Positions 7,950 to 19,069 are shown, numbered from the stretch's first letter. The stretch: DNA of 64,000 nt from Alphaproteobacteria bacterium (GCA_022822665.1 JAJEAR010000012.1:210965-274964), one strand, 5' to 3'. Translations and numbers: made by a program. The notes: generated by a model from the sequence alone, not told the origin.

Positions 7950-10346
7950 TCATGACGCCGGTCCTTCCGGACCGCCACGCGGCGCCTCACGCCGGTCCAG
8001 CGTCATGAGCAGCGCCGGCAGCAGGGACAGGTCCGCGACCAGCGCACTTGCGATGATAATCGCGGTCAGGACTCCCACCTGCGCAGTGGGGACAAACGGA
8101 GAGAACAGGAGAATGAGAAAGCCGGCCGTCAGCACGACCGTGGTCGTGAACATGGCCGGTCCGGCCGTGTCGAAGGCGTAGCGCATCGCCGCCTCGGCGT
8201 CCTTGCCGTGCCCGTGCCGTGCGCGACGGTACTTGCCGAGAAAGTGTACCGTGTCGTCAACGACAATTCCCACGGTCATGGCCACGACGACAGACAGCGA
8301 CAGTCCCACCTGCCCGACCGCCAGTCCCCACACACCCAGACCAAGCACGGCCGGAACAAGGTTGGGCACAAGGCTGATCAGGCCGAGTCGCCACGACCGC
8401 AACGCGATGAAGAGAATGGCCGAGATCGCCAGCAACACGACCGTCGTGCCGATCGCCATGGCCCGTATGTTGCGCTGTCCGACATAGGCAAACAGCGCCG
8501 CCGATCCCGTGCTGTTGACACCGGCGATGTCAGGTGCGTTTTCCTCGAGCCAGGCACCGGCACGGGCGTTCATCTCAAGCAGCTCCCTGGATGACAGCGT
8601 TTCAGCCGAGACCGTCACCCGTGTGGCAGACCTGGACCGGTCGATCTGGTTGTTGAGATTGAGGCCCTCCGGAAGCGAGAGTTCGTAAAGCAGCAGGTAT
8701 TGTGCCACCAGCTGCCTGTTTTCCGGAATCCGGTAAGCGGCGGGGTCGTCGCCATTCATGCTCCGGTTCAGTTGCCGCAGGGTGTCGGTAATGACCGAAA
8801 CGTGCCGGACAGGAGGCTGCGCCCGGTACCACTGTGCAAAGTTTGCGACCTCCTCCAGGAAGCGGGGATCCGTAACGCCGCCCTCGACCGAAGCATGCAG
8901 CGAGTACTCGAGCAGGGTATTTCCGCTCAACCGCTCATCCATGAAGTCCGTGTCCTGACGGAACTCGACACCCTTGTCGAAAAAATGCACCAGGACGTCG
9001 TTGAGTTCGTTGCGCGGAACGGCCAGCATCATCGCACACACTATCCCCGCCCATACCCACAGGAGCGGCTTTCTGTACCTCAGCGTGAAATCCGCAATGA
9101 CCCTCATGGAAAGCCCGGCAAGGCGGCGCGGTTTCGGTGCGCGGACCGGAAGCAGGGAGAGCAGGGCCGGCAGCAGGGTCACGGACAGCAGGAACGAGGC
9201 GATGATTCCGAACGCAACGAAATTACCGAGATGACGATAGGGCGGCACCTCGGAAAAGTTCATGCTCAGGAAGCCGAGCGCTGTCGTGAAGCTCGCCAGG
9301 AACACCGGATTGAGGTTGAGAACGATTGATTTCACGATGGCATCGTGTTTCGAGGCTCCGGCACGCAGGGACTGCTGAACTCCCACCAGCAGGTGCACGC
9401 AGTTGGCCACGGCAATCATCAGGATAATGGTTGGCGCCGGCGAGACCGGCGGGGAAAACGGAAATCCGATCCATATGCCGAGGCCCATCGCCGCCAGAAT
9501 GGAAAGGACGATCACTGCCCCGGTCACCGCCACCCCCGCCCATCCCCTGGTCAGGACACCGAGGACCAGCGCCATGAGCAGCAGGCTCGCGGGAAGGAAG
9601 ATCATCTGGCTGTTGATCGCGGCTTCCAGGAAGGTCTGGTTGACCATCACCGTGCCGACGACACGCAGGTCAATGCCCGGGAACCGCCTTTCCGCCTCCT
9701 CGGCAACCGATCTGCCGAACCCGGCAACTTCGGCCACGGCCTCCAGCAGTCCTTCCTGCGGCAGTTCAACAGTGACGTTGACCACACTGACATCGCCATT
9801 GCGCGCCAGCAGGCTACCCGCGATACGCGGGTCGGAGGAGGCAATGGAGCGAATTCGCGCCCGCGCCTTGTCCCGGGCCAGGTCTTGCGGGTCGACGAGG
9901 TCCCGCACGTACAGGTCGTCGCCTTCTGCAGTCGTGTACTGGAAATTGGCGAGCGAATCGACACGGCGCGAATACGGTGTCTGCCACGCCCTGTCCGTCA
10001 GCCAGACGGCGGCGGCAAGTGCGCGTTCCGACGTCGCATCACCGTCGTCCGGAACAATCAGGAAGACAAGGTTCTCGTTCTTTCCGTAGGTGTTTTCCAG
10101 TTCTTCGAGGGCCAGAAGCTGGGGATTGTCATCGTCAAAGAAGATACGGTAATTGGCCGAGAATTCGATCCGGGCAATTCCGCTTGCCGCGATTGCAACC
10201 AGGAGCAGGGTGATCAGGATAATCAACCAGCGGGACGAAATCACCCGTTCGGCAAACCGGGCGGCAAATTGACCTTCTCTTGGACTGTTGTTGTCCACAG
10301 TACAGCCGCCGCTAGTCGCGAGTTCCCGCGTGCCCTGACAGCGCAC
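7950..10346 (-). CDS. RND/MMPL-superfamily permease (HAE3-like)
   Basis: About 798 residues with the duplicated architecture of RND permeases: a first transmembrane helix (WLIILITLLLVAIAASG), a large periplasmic loop starting with FSANYRIFFDDDNPQL, five helices, then a second copy beginning RYRKPLLWVWAGIVCAMML and ending in five further helices. FDTAGPAMFTTTVVLTAGF and the nearby VDDTVHF are typical of the MMPL/patched branch. Such pumps move hydrophobic or amphiphilic molecules across or out of the inner membrane. GTG at 10346 (preceded by AGGG) is used; GTG at 10298 is an alternative that begins nearer the conserved region. It lies upstream of the NHLM genes on the same strand, with a likely promoter in between, so it may or may not share a transcript with them. 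Confidence 0.85.
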   Translation of the reverse strand: MRCQGTRELATSGGCTVDNNSPREGQFAARFAERVISSRWLIILITLLLVAIAASGIARIEFSANYRIFFDDDNPQLLALEELENTYGKNENLVFLIVPDDGDATSERALAAAVWLTDRAWQTPYSRRVDSLANFQYTTAEGDDLYVRDLVDPQDLARDKARARIRSIASSDPRIAGSLLARNGDVSVVNVTVELPQEGLLEAVAEVAGFGRSVAEEAERRFPGIDLRVVGTVMVNQTFLEAAINSQMIFLPASLLLMALVLGVLTRGWAGVAVTGAVIVLSILAAMGLGIWIGFPFSPPVSPAPTIILMIAVANCVHLLVGVQQSLRAGASKHDAIVKSIVLNLNPVFLASFTTALGFLSMNFSEVPPYRHLGNFVAFGIIASFLLSVTLLPALLSLLPVRAPKPRRLAGLSMRVIADFTLRYRKPLLWVWAGIVCAMMLAVPRNELNDVLVHFFDKGVEFRQDTDFMDERLSGNTLLEYSLHASVEGGVTDPRFLEEVANFAQWYRAQPPVRHVSVITDTLRQLNRSMNGDDPAAYRIPENRQLVAQYLLLYELSLPEGLNLNNQIDRSRSATRVTVSAETLSSRELLEMNARAGAWLEENAPDIAGVNSTGSAALFAYVGQRNIRAMAIGTTVVLLAISAILFIALRSWRLGLISLVPNLVPAVLGLGVWGLAVGQVGLSLSVVVAMTVGIVVDDTVHFLGKYRRARHGHGKDAEAAMRYAFDTAGPAMFTTTVVLTAGFLILLFSPFVPTAQVGVLTAIIIASALVADLSLLPALLMTLDRREAPRGGPEGPAS

Positions 10347-10852
10347 CGGGGGTCACCCTGGAACTTCGAAGCCGCATTGGAAGTCAATCACAGGTGGCAG
10401 TGTCTACGACACTGCAGGCATTGGTCTGTCCGGCGCACGGTACGGCCCGGGAGATCAGGGTGTCAACGACGATACATCCGGGTCCCGGCGATCCGCGTTG
10501 CCGGGCACGTGGCCCCCGCGCCCTTCGTGGCATCGGGCAGGCAGGGGCACGGATGTCCGGGCTGCCGCGACGGGCAGAACCGCGGATGCTGGTCGCGTCA
10601 TGAACGACACGGCGACGCGCGCGGTTGCACCGGGCGGCGTCCGGTTTCGGACGTCCAGGCGCGAGACCTTCATCGGTCTGTACGGCGGGGAGCCGGTGGC
10701 CGCGGGCTGGCACAACGACAGCCAACGCCGAAAGGACGGCGAGCGCGCATTTCACCGGGTCTCGGGGAACATTCCCGGCGTACCGATTGCGGACCACGTG
10801 GGCTGGACTTCGCGACGGGGCGTCTTACTGCCAACATCGTCAGGCTCAATAG
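10347..10852. other. Intergenic, no gene recognised
   Basis: About 500 bases between the RND gene and the left end of the putative mobile element. Frames on both strands give only Arg/Pro/Gly-rich shadow translations with no family features. It must hold the promoter for the RND gene, but no convincing -35/-10 pair was found. Confidence 0.5.
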
Positions 10853-10863
10853 TGTTGCATTAG

Positions 10864-12142
10864 GGGACGGCGGATGCGGCCCAAATGGCCGGTCGTGGAC
10901 ATCCCGGGGCAGGAATCCAGACTTCACGTGCGCGCTCGCAAACCTGCGGGCGATCGTTGCGAACGGACAGGCTGTTGACCGCACGCGACGACCAGTGCAA
11001 TGGCCCTGTCGATGAACAGTCCCGCGCGGCGCGACCATCGGGACCGGAAAACGACCCGGGGTCCAGGCCGCAAACCGGACTCCTGCCCGCCGCCGCTTCC
11101 GTCAGGTCCCTTGCCCGGATTGTCGCACGGGCACGCACAGAGCCCAATCGCAACTGCGGAACCACGGCCCGGGATCCCTTCAGCGCGGGCGTGTCCCGGT
11201 CCGTATTCTCGGCGCGTCGACGTCGCCTTCAACCCGCTGCTCGAGCTGTCAGGTGCGCGCGGCGATCCCGTCGGGAAGGGGACCGGAACCTGCGCTCCGG
11301 AAGCCTCGCCCTGCCGCAGGCCCTCTGCCGGGCCTTCCTGCCTCAGTCTCCGTGCGATCGCGCCCATCATCTCCCCCGGTGGCTTGATCAGGCGCTCAAG
11401 GTCCGCAGCCGGACAGGTTGCGAAGGTACGGTCCCCGCGGGCAGGTGCTGGAACCCGGCCTGCGGCTCGGGACCGCCGCAATCGCCTGCATGCAGGCCGG
11501 TGCCCGCCTTGACCAGGATGACCATCGCCGATCCGGGGACCCGCGGTGCCGGGGCAGCTGTTTCACCGACATTTCTGCCAGGTTGCGCAGGATGAGCCGT
11601 TCACCGGGCAGGACGTCGAGAGCGGGTTGGTCGATGCGATCGTCTCCGTGATGGCATCGGGCCCCGGCCATGGAACGGGACCATCGGAACGATCGGCGGC
11701 AGTGCCCCGGACCCTCCGCCCGGCCCTGGGCACGCTGCTGGCGGATGGGCGCCATGCAGCTCGCCAGTTACGGCGGCGTGGCGGGATCGGACCGGGATCG
11801 GGTGGTGCTCGACGGACACGCAAACAAGGACCCGCTTCCCACCTTTCAGCTCGATCCCGAAGGGAAAATCGTTCCGGCTGTCGCGCCGGTCCCGTCGGCA
11901 AACGCCCCGACCGCCTGGACCGGGGGCGTGCAGGCCACAAGCCCCGCGACATCGTTCGGCAGGTGATCGCGAAACAATTCAAGCGCACGGGCGGGATCGG
12001 ACCGTTGCCGCGGGAGTGAAAGGCTGGAACCGGGTCCTTCGGTCCAATACTGTCATGAAGTCAACAGGTTGGCACCAGGCCGTTCGCCCGGGATCGGCGA
12101 GGTTCAAACAGGAGACCGGGCGCCGGGATCCCTGCCGACGCG
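10864..12142. other. 1.3 kb of non-coding or degenerate DNA inside the putative element
   Basis: No frame has a recognisable domain. Open frames on both strands are short or of biased composition, and stops are scattered. One plus-strand frame around 11745-11966 has more normal composition (MQLASYGG..., FQLDPEGKIVP) and might be the remnant of a coding sequence, but no family was recognised. It is most simply a decayed passenger or a previously inserted fragment. Confidence 0.45.
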
Positions 12143-13219
12143 TCAGGCTGCCTCGTGGATCAGGGAGCGGACGGCGTAGTGAGCCAGCATCAATCCCTCG
12201 AGTTCCTGGAGGACGAGTTCCGGGGTCTTGCTGCGCAGCATGGCGCCGGGCCCGAACATGTGCGTCCCGACCTCGTCGCAGGCAGCCCCGGTCTCCCTGC
12301 GCCGGTGATAGAGGGTGGAGAGTTCGGCGGCAGGAGCCTCTTCGTGATCGAGCAGTGTCGTGACCAGGGTGTCATGGTGTTCGGACCCGGCCAGGGTACA
12401 GGTCAGCGCCCGCACCGTGCGCGCGTCCTGGCCGGAACCCGCGAAGACACTCTCCCAGGACCCGTCCGGGAAACGCCTGTACACCGGGAAGGTCGTGGTC
12501 GGCCCGGCACGCCAGAGCAGATCGGCGCCGCGTTCCTGCGCCATCGACCACAGCGCATGCCCGCAGCAGGAGTGGTCTGCGAGGACCAGCATGCCAGCCT
12601 CCAGGTGAGGCACAAGCCGTTCGGCCTGTTCCGTCCGCGATACGCTCACCGGGCCGCCGCACCAGGCCAGCGGTGCCCGTGTGCCGAGTTCCACGAGAAC
12701 CGTCACCCGGACCAGGGGACGGGACGGGCTGCCGTTTGAGGCGCCGGACACTCCGAAGAACTCCCGGTTCCCCGCTTCGTCGGGGAGCGCCAGCATCAAG
12801 CCATCGATTGCCGTCAGCCGGCGGGTCCGGTACCACGCCCCGGTCGTGGACGGCGTGGCAAGCGGACGCACGCGCGCCTCGCGCAACACCGAGAACGGTT
12901 CCGATCCCAGCCGGCTGCGCGCCCGCGAGATCGAGGACCTGCCCGACACCCGGAGCGTCACTCGAGGCATCACCCAGCTCAGTCCTTCCATCAGGCACCG
13001 CAGGACTTCCCGCGTCGAGACCCGGCGAAACAGCGCCATTGCAATCACGTAGTACATCATCACGTCCGCCGGCAGCGCACGACGGCGTACGCTCCCGCGC
13101 CCGGTGCGGCGAAGCGCATCAAGGACCGCCTCATGCGGATACGCACGCGCAATCACGCCAATGCCCAGGTAGTCCGACAGCCGCAATCCACCGGGCAACC
13201 CGGCAGCCGTCCGAGCCAT
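12143..13219 (-). CDS. IS4-family transposase with degraded active site
   Basis: 358 residues from the ATG giving MARTAAGLPGGLRLSDYLG, which matches the start of transposases with the IS4 N-terminal domain (YYVIAMALF, VSTREVLRCLMEGL). The DDE core is recognisable: TAIDGLMLALP holds the first Asp and MLVLADHSCCG the second. The third motif, normally Y-2-R-3-E-6-K, reads YHRRRETGAACDEVG, with Gly at both the Glu and the Lys positions and Arg for the usual Trp. LADRGF has also become LADHSC. The frame is open over the family's full length, but the enzyme is predicted inactive, so this is an early-stage pseudogene. LRSKTPELVLQELEGLMLAH near the C-terminus is well conserved. Confidence 0.85.
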   Translation of the reverse strand: MARTAAGLPGGLRLSDYLGIGVIARAYPHEAVLDALRRTGRGSVRRRALPADVMMYYVIAMALFRRVSTREVLRCLMEGLSWVMPRVTLRVSGRSSISRARSRLGSEPFSVLREARVRPLATPSTTGAWYRTRRLTAIDGLMLALPDEAGNREFFGVSGASNGSPSRPLVRVTVLVELGTRAPLAWCGGPVSVSRTEQAERLVPHLEAGMLVLADHSCCGHALWSMAQERGADLLWRAGPTTTFPVYRRFPDGSWESVFAGSGQDARTVRALTCTLAGSEHHDTLVTTLLDHEEAPAAELSTLYHRRRETGAACDEVGTHMFGPGAMLRSKTPELVLQELEGLMLAHYAVRSLIHEAA

Positions 13220-13338
13220 TCCGGAATCCCGTGTCCTGTTGATCCGGTACCAGGGTAACGCGGCAGTTTCTAATGCAACAGAATTATCGCCTGGGCCACA
13301 GACGTGATGCACGGAGAAGCGTCACCGTTTCCGGCCAT

Positions 13339-13354
13339 TGTTTCACGTGAAACA
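13339..13354. promoter_or_regulatory. parS: parS centromere site 1
   Basis: Perfect 16-bp palindrome TGTTTCACGTGAAACA, the consensus ParB-binding site of bacterial chromosomes. It lies 25 nt beyond the parB stop codon, between parB and the IS4-type element. Confidence 0.97.
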
Positions 13355-13378
13355 CCCCCCATTGCCAGGACCGTGGTG

Positions 13379-14302
13379 TTACCCCGCTTCCTGGTTGTCC
13401 GGGCTGGAACCTTCTTCCCGCGGTTCCGGCCGGGAAAAACCCGCGCCGACCGACAGGCACTCGAGCAGGCGGTCCAGCTGGCGCAGCGAGGTGTACTGTA
13501 TGGTCATTGCGCCGCGCTCCGGTGTCTTCTGCGTGATCTTCACGCGAGCGCCAAGGGATTCGCTGAGACTTGTCTCGACCGCCCGCAGGTTCGGGTCGGG
13601 ACGCCGGCGGGGCTTGCGGTGCCGGACGGTACCGGTCTCCTGCTCTCGGCGCACCAGCTCCTCGGTTTGGCGCACCGAGAGACCCTCGGCCAGGACCCGT
13701 TGTGCCAGGGCCTCGGGTTCCGCAGCAGCGAGCAGCGCGCGGCCATGACCGGCGGACACCCGTCCCGATTGCAGATGCTCCCGAATCGCGGCCGGAAGCG
13801 ACAGCAACCGGGTCGTATTGGCAATGTGACTCCGGCTCTTGCCGACCAGTTTTGCAAGGGTTTGCTGCGTATACCGGTGATCGGACAGCAGCCTGCGGTA
13901 CCCCTCCGCTTCCTCGACCGGTGTCAGGTCGGCGCGCTGAACATTCTCGATCAGTGCCACTGCGAGCGCACGGGGCTCTTCCATCTCCTCGACCAGCGCC
14001 GGCAGCTCGTGCAGGCCGGCGAGTTGCGCGGCACGCCAGCGCCGTTCCCCCGCGACGATTTCATAGGCGGGGTCCCCGGTTCCGGCGGGCCTCAGCAACA
14101 GTGGCTGCAGGATACCGTGACGGCCGATGCTCTCGGCGAGCTGTTCGAGTTCGGTCTGCTCGAACAGGCTTCGCGGCTGGTTGCGGCCTGGCGCGATCTG
14201 TTCGATCGGCACCGACCGCAGCCGCGACGTTTCCTCGCCGCCCAGCAGCGAGCCGAGACCGCGGCCCAGACCGCGGCGTTCACGTCCACTTTTCTGCGTC
14301 AT
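13379..14302 (-). CDS. parB: Chromosome partition protein ParB
   Basis: 307 residues, normal for chromosomal ParB. The N-terminus RRGLGRGLGSLLG is the typical ParA-contact segment. The CTP-binding/nuclease-fold domain follows (NQPR at about 40, GERRWRAAQLAG at about 85, then ENVQRADLTPVEEAEGY). A helix-turn-helix (TQQTLAKLVGKSRSHIANTTRLL, about 145-167) reads parS, and a C-terminal dimerisation domain closes the protein. ParB loads at parS, slides as a CTP-dependent clamp and is moved by ParA to segregate origins. Its ATG overlaps the parA stop (ATGA), so the two are co-translated. Four perfect parS sites lie within 6 kb. Confidence 0.97.
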   Translation of the reverse strand: MTQKSGRERRGLGRGLGSLLGGEETSRLRSVPIEQIAPGRNQPRSLFEQTELEQLAESIGRHGILQPLLLRPAGTGDPAYEIVAGERRWRAAQLAGLHELPALVEEMEEPRALAVALIENVQRADLTPVEEAEGYRRLLSDHRYTQQTLAKLVGKSRSHIANTTRLLSLPAAIREHLQSGRVSAGHGRALLAAAEPEALAQRVLAEGLSVRQTEELVRREQETGTVRHRKPRRRPDPNLRAVETSLSESLGARVKITQKTPERGAMTIQYTSLRQLDRLLECLSVGAGFSRPEPREEGSSPDNQEAG

Positions 14303-15117
14303 GATGCTGTCAGCCTGCCTTCCCGTTCAAGGACCTCGCGCGCGAGCTTGACGTAGGCTTGCGATCCCGCGCATCGCAAGTCGTACACCAGGGCCGGGAT
14401 TCCATGGGATGGAGCCTCGGAAATCCGCACGTTTCGCGGAATGACGGTCCGGTAGACCAGATCCCCCATATGGTGACGCACGTCGTCCTCAACCTGCCTC
14501 GACAGGTTGTTTCGACTGTCGAACATCGTCAAGACCACTCCCTGGACCGTGAGCTGCGGGTTGAATGCCCGCCGGATCCTCTCGACGGTCTGGAGCAGCA
14601 TGCTCAGTCCTTCCAGGGCATAGAACTCGCATTGCAAGGGTACCAATACCCCGCCCGAAGCGACCAGCGCGTTCAGTGTCAGCAATCCGAGCGATGGCGG
14701 ACAGTCGATGAACACCACATCCGGAGTGTCGGGCGTCTCCTCGAGATACCGTTCGAGCACGGCCCGTACCCGGTACTCCCGCCCGGCCTGTTCCACAAGC
14801 TCCAGCTCGGCGCCGGACAGGTCCGGCGTGCTCGGCACCAGCGACAGGCCCGGAACCACGGTTGGCAGCACCGCCGACTGAAGGTCCGTCGACCCCGCAA
14901 GAACCGAATAGATGTCCCGGTGCCGATCCTGGCGCGAAACGCCGAGCCCGGTGCTCGCGTTGCCCTGGGGATCGAGATCGATCACCAGCACCCGGAGTCC
15001 GTACGCCGCCATCGCGGTCGCCAGGTTGACCGCGGTCGTGGTCTTGCCCACCCCGCCCTTCTGGTTTGCCAGCGCCAGCACCTTCGACCGGCCTGTGGCC
15101 GGCTGTTCACGGCCCAT
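14299..15117 (-). CDS. parA: Chromosome partition ATPase ParA/Soj
   Basis: 272 residues from the ATG at 15117, preceded by GGAAGGGC; the frame extends upstream but that part overlaps rsmG and has no family similarity. The deviant Walker A QKGGVGKTTTAV is at about 19-30. The A' and B motifs follow as VLVIDLDPQGNASTGLG and DVVFIDCPPSLGLLTLNAL. ParA dimers bind nucleoid DNA in the ATP state and are released by ParB, pulling the parS-bound origin poleward. The gene overlaps rsmG by 11 bp and parB by 4 bp. Confidence 0.96.
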   Translation of the reverse strand: MGREQPATGRSKVLALANQKGGVGKTTTAVNLATAMAAYGLRVLVIDLDPQGNASTGLGVSRQDRHRDIYSVLAGSTDLQSAVLPTVVPGLSLVPSTPDLSGAELELVEQAGREYRVRAVLERYLEETPDTPDVVFIDCPPSLGLLTLNALVASGGVLVPLQCEFYALEGLSMLLQTVERIRRAFNPQLTVQGVVLTMFDSRNNLSRQVEDDVRHHMGDLVYRTVIPRNVRISEAPSHGIPALVYDLRCAGSQAYVKLAREVLEREGRLTAS

Positions 15118-15736
15118 TGCCAAGCCCTTCCATTCGAACCACGGTCCCGCCCGGGCTTGACAGGCTCGGAATGGTGCTGACTCGCAGCCGGGTCCCGACG
15201 GCAATGGTATCGAGCTCTCTTGCCACGGATTGCCCCTTTGGAAACAGGCATACGGTGTCGGCGTGCACATGCGGCTGCGCAAGCGCGATCAACCGGTCAA
15301 GTGGCGCGCAGGCGCGCGCGGTCACAACGTCGAATCGTCCCGCCCGCAGTGCCTCGATCCGAACCGGGTGCACGCTGACCCTGGTTCCGGTTTCCCGGGC
15401 CACCTGCGAAACGAAACCACACTTGCGGGTGTCGGAGTCGACAAGATGTACGTCGCGAGCCCCGAGCATGGCCAGGACCAGGCCCGGAAACCCGGCCCCG
15501 GTTCCAATGTCGAGCACGGAACAGGCCGGATGCGGCAGCAGGCCGAACAGCTGGGCGCTGTCGAGAAAATGCCGTCTCCAGACCTGGTCGAGCGTCGATG
15601 CGGAAACCAGGTTGATGGCCCGTTGCCACCGCCGAAGCATCGCTTCGTAGCGGTCCAGTTTTTCCATGATCGCGGGTGGTGCGCCGAACGCCGCGCGAAA
15701 TTCATCGCGTTGTTCGCCGTAACCGGCGGTGTCCAC
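15107..15736 (-). CDS. rsmG: 16S rRNA (guanine-N7)-methyltransferase RsmG
   Basis: 209 residues, the usual size. It starts with GTG one base after the mnmG stop (TGAGGTG). The SAM-binding fold is seen in SVLDIGTGAGFPGLVLAM, preceded by RHFLDSAQL and followed by HLVDSDTRKCGFVSQVARETG and the DVVTARACAPLDRL segment. It methylates G527 (E. coli numbering) of 16S rRNA. The order mnmG-rsmG-parA-parB is the standard alphaproteobacterial block next to the partition region. Confidence 0.95.
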   Translation of the reverse strand: MDTAGYGEQRDEFRAAFGAPPAIMEKLDRYEAMLRRWQRAINLVSASTLDQVWRRHFLDSAQLFGLLPHPACSVLDIGTGAGFPGLVLAMLGARDVHLVDSDTRKCGFVSQVARETGTRVSVHPVRIEALRAGRFDVVTARACAPLDRLIALAQPHVHADTVCLFPKGQSVARELDTIAVGTRLRVSTIPSLSSPGGTVVRMEGLGNGP

Positions 15737-15737
15737 C

Positions 15738-17606
<1,869 letters not shown>

Positions 17607-17656
17607 CCTCCTGCCTCCACATGGTACGGATCCGGTGAATACCAGAGCCAACGACA

Positions 17657-17672
17657 TGTTTCACGTGAAACA
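17657..17672. promoter_or_regulatory. parS: parS centromere site 3, upstream of mnmG
   Basis: Perfect TGTTTCACGTGAAACA, 50 nt upstream of the mnmG start codon. ParB bound here could influence mnmG transcription. Confidence 0.97.
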
Positions 17673-17834
17673 TGGAACCCGCTGGACCGGGCGTTACATG
17701 CGGCAGTGCCACCATCATGCCGCCAGCCTCCGATGGATTCGCGCCTCCCTTGTCAAGCGCCCGACGGACGCGTGCGCTGACGCCATCGGAATAACGCCTC
17801 TATTCGAGCTTTTCTTATAATATATGTCTTTTGC

Positions 17835-18905
17835 TCAGGATTCATTCCACTCCTGATCCCCTCACGTACCGGCTGCTGCCACGGACGCAGTCGGCGTGGC
17901 GGTGGCTCGAGCGGGTGCTCGAGGAACAGCGACGGCGCTGCAGGAACGGGTCGGGAGCCGGCGCAAGGCGGGGAGCCCCACCTGGCGCTGCCAGTTCAGG
18001 TCGCCGGCCAGGTGCCGCCACGGGATCCCGGGCATGGAGGGCATCCCGGCCGTGATCCAGCCCGTGACGCCGAGACGTCTCGACGATGCGATGCAGGGAT
18101 TCTCCAGGCGCCTGGAAAACGGGTCCGGCGCCTGCTTTCCCCGCTTCAAGGGTCGCCGGCACCGCACCAGCATCCCGATCGTCTCCGGCGTCAGGATCCG
18201 GGGCAACGCCATCCATATCCCGCTCCACGGGCAGATGACGGCGCGGCGGGTATCCGTTCCCGAAGGGATGCCGAAGCCGGCGACACTCAAGCGCGAAGGC
18301 GACAGGAGGTACGCCGTGGTCGCGATCCCGGCGCCGGTTCGCGACGACAACGGCCACGTGATCGGCATCGACATGAACGCGGGCGAGGTCGCGACCAGCG
18401 ACGGCGCGGTCATCGCGGCGCCCGATGCCGGCAGGCTGAAGGCACGCGCGAAGCGGTACTGAAAGCAGCCCGCGCGTCAGCGCGAAAGGACCCGCGCGCG
18501 GGCGCGCAAGACCGGGCGGCGGATCGCGACGGTACGGCACGACCGCCATCACCGGATCAGCCGCGAGCTTGCGGACGCGGCCGGCACCATCGTCATCAAG
18601 GCCCTGGACACGGCCTGCATGACGAGAAGTGCGAACGGAACGGCGAGGGAGCCCGGGCGGAACGTGAGCGCCACGGCCGGGCTGAACCGGGACATCCTCG
18701 CCATCGGCTGAACGGCCCCGCGCCACCATGATCGAGTACAGGGTGTACCGGGCAATCCCCGCTACACCAGCCGGACCTGTGCGGAGCGCACACACGGGAC
18801 GGTTTCACCGCGCGGCCTGCGGCCGTGCCGATCACGCCGACGTGAACGCGGTGGCGAAAATCATGGCCCCGGGGACCGGGGCTGCCGCGCGGGGAGGCCG
18901 CGAGG
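17835..18905 (+). pseudogene. tnpB: Broken IS200/IS605-type tnpB (OrfB)
   Basis: Segments in several frames rebuild a TnpB protein: LERVLEEQRR (about 17908), then after a frameshift near 17938 QERVGSRRKAG, PGMEGIPAVIQ, RRLDDAMQGF and FPRFKGRR. The first RuvC Asp follows (VIGIDMNAGEVATSDG, about 18360). A TGA follows AKRY at 18460. Beyond it come TIVIKALD (about 18583; the usual catalytic Glu is Lys), GRNVSATAGLNRDILA and another TGA. A further frame shift leads to CGRADHADVNAVAKI with the final RuvC Asp. TnpB is an RNA-guided nuclease ancestral to Cas12; this copy is dead. It sits between two parS sites and separates mnmE from mnmG. The element ends were not located. Confidence 0.85.
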
Positions 18906-19053
18906 CACGTGGACAGCGCCGGTCCTGCGCTGCTGCTCGTCATTGTTCCGCACGGGATCCGTATTGTGCATGAGCATCCCGTGCCCGGCCCATTCACACG
19001 CCGGCCGCAGCCACCGAAGTCCCCGAAACACGGGTCGCCGACCCGATGCCGGC

Positions 19054-19069
19054 TGTTTCACGTGAAACA
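19054..19069. promoter_or_regulatory. parS: parS centromere site 4
   Basis: Perfect TGTTTCACGTGAAACA in the spacer between the tnpB remnant and the 3' end of mnmE. The remaining 280 bases up to the mnmE stop show no gene. Confidence 0.97.

Larger units (their letters stand above)
10853..13280. mobile_element. Putative decayed IS4-type element bounded by an 11-bp inverted repeat
   Basis: TGTTGCATTAG at 10853-10863 is repeated in inverse orientation (CTAATGCAACA) at 13270-13280. The bases outside the core are also partly alike (AAT followed two bases later). The right copy lies about 50 nt upstream of the transposase start, where an IS end is expected. The left copy is 1.28 kb beyond the transposase stop, so the element would be 2.43 kb with a long non-coding passenger. 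No clear target-site duplication is visible. Confidence 0.45.

Noticed and set aside
659..10346. Interpretation as a hopanoid (shc/hpn) cluster
   Set aside because: Only one cyclase-like domain and an RND pump are present. No squalene synthase, shc or hpn genes are visible, and the toroid is too short for squalene-hopene cyclase.
9345..11015. 556-codon plus-strand open frame opposite the RND gene
   Set aside because: Antisense shadow of a conserved permease with low-complexity translation; its 3' part runs into non-coding sequence.
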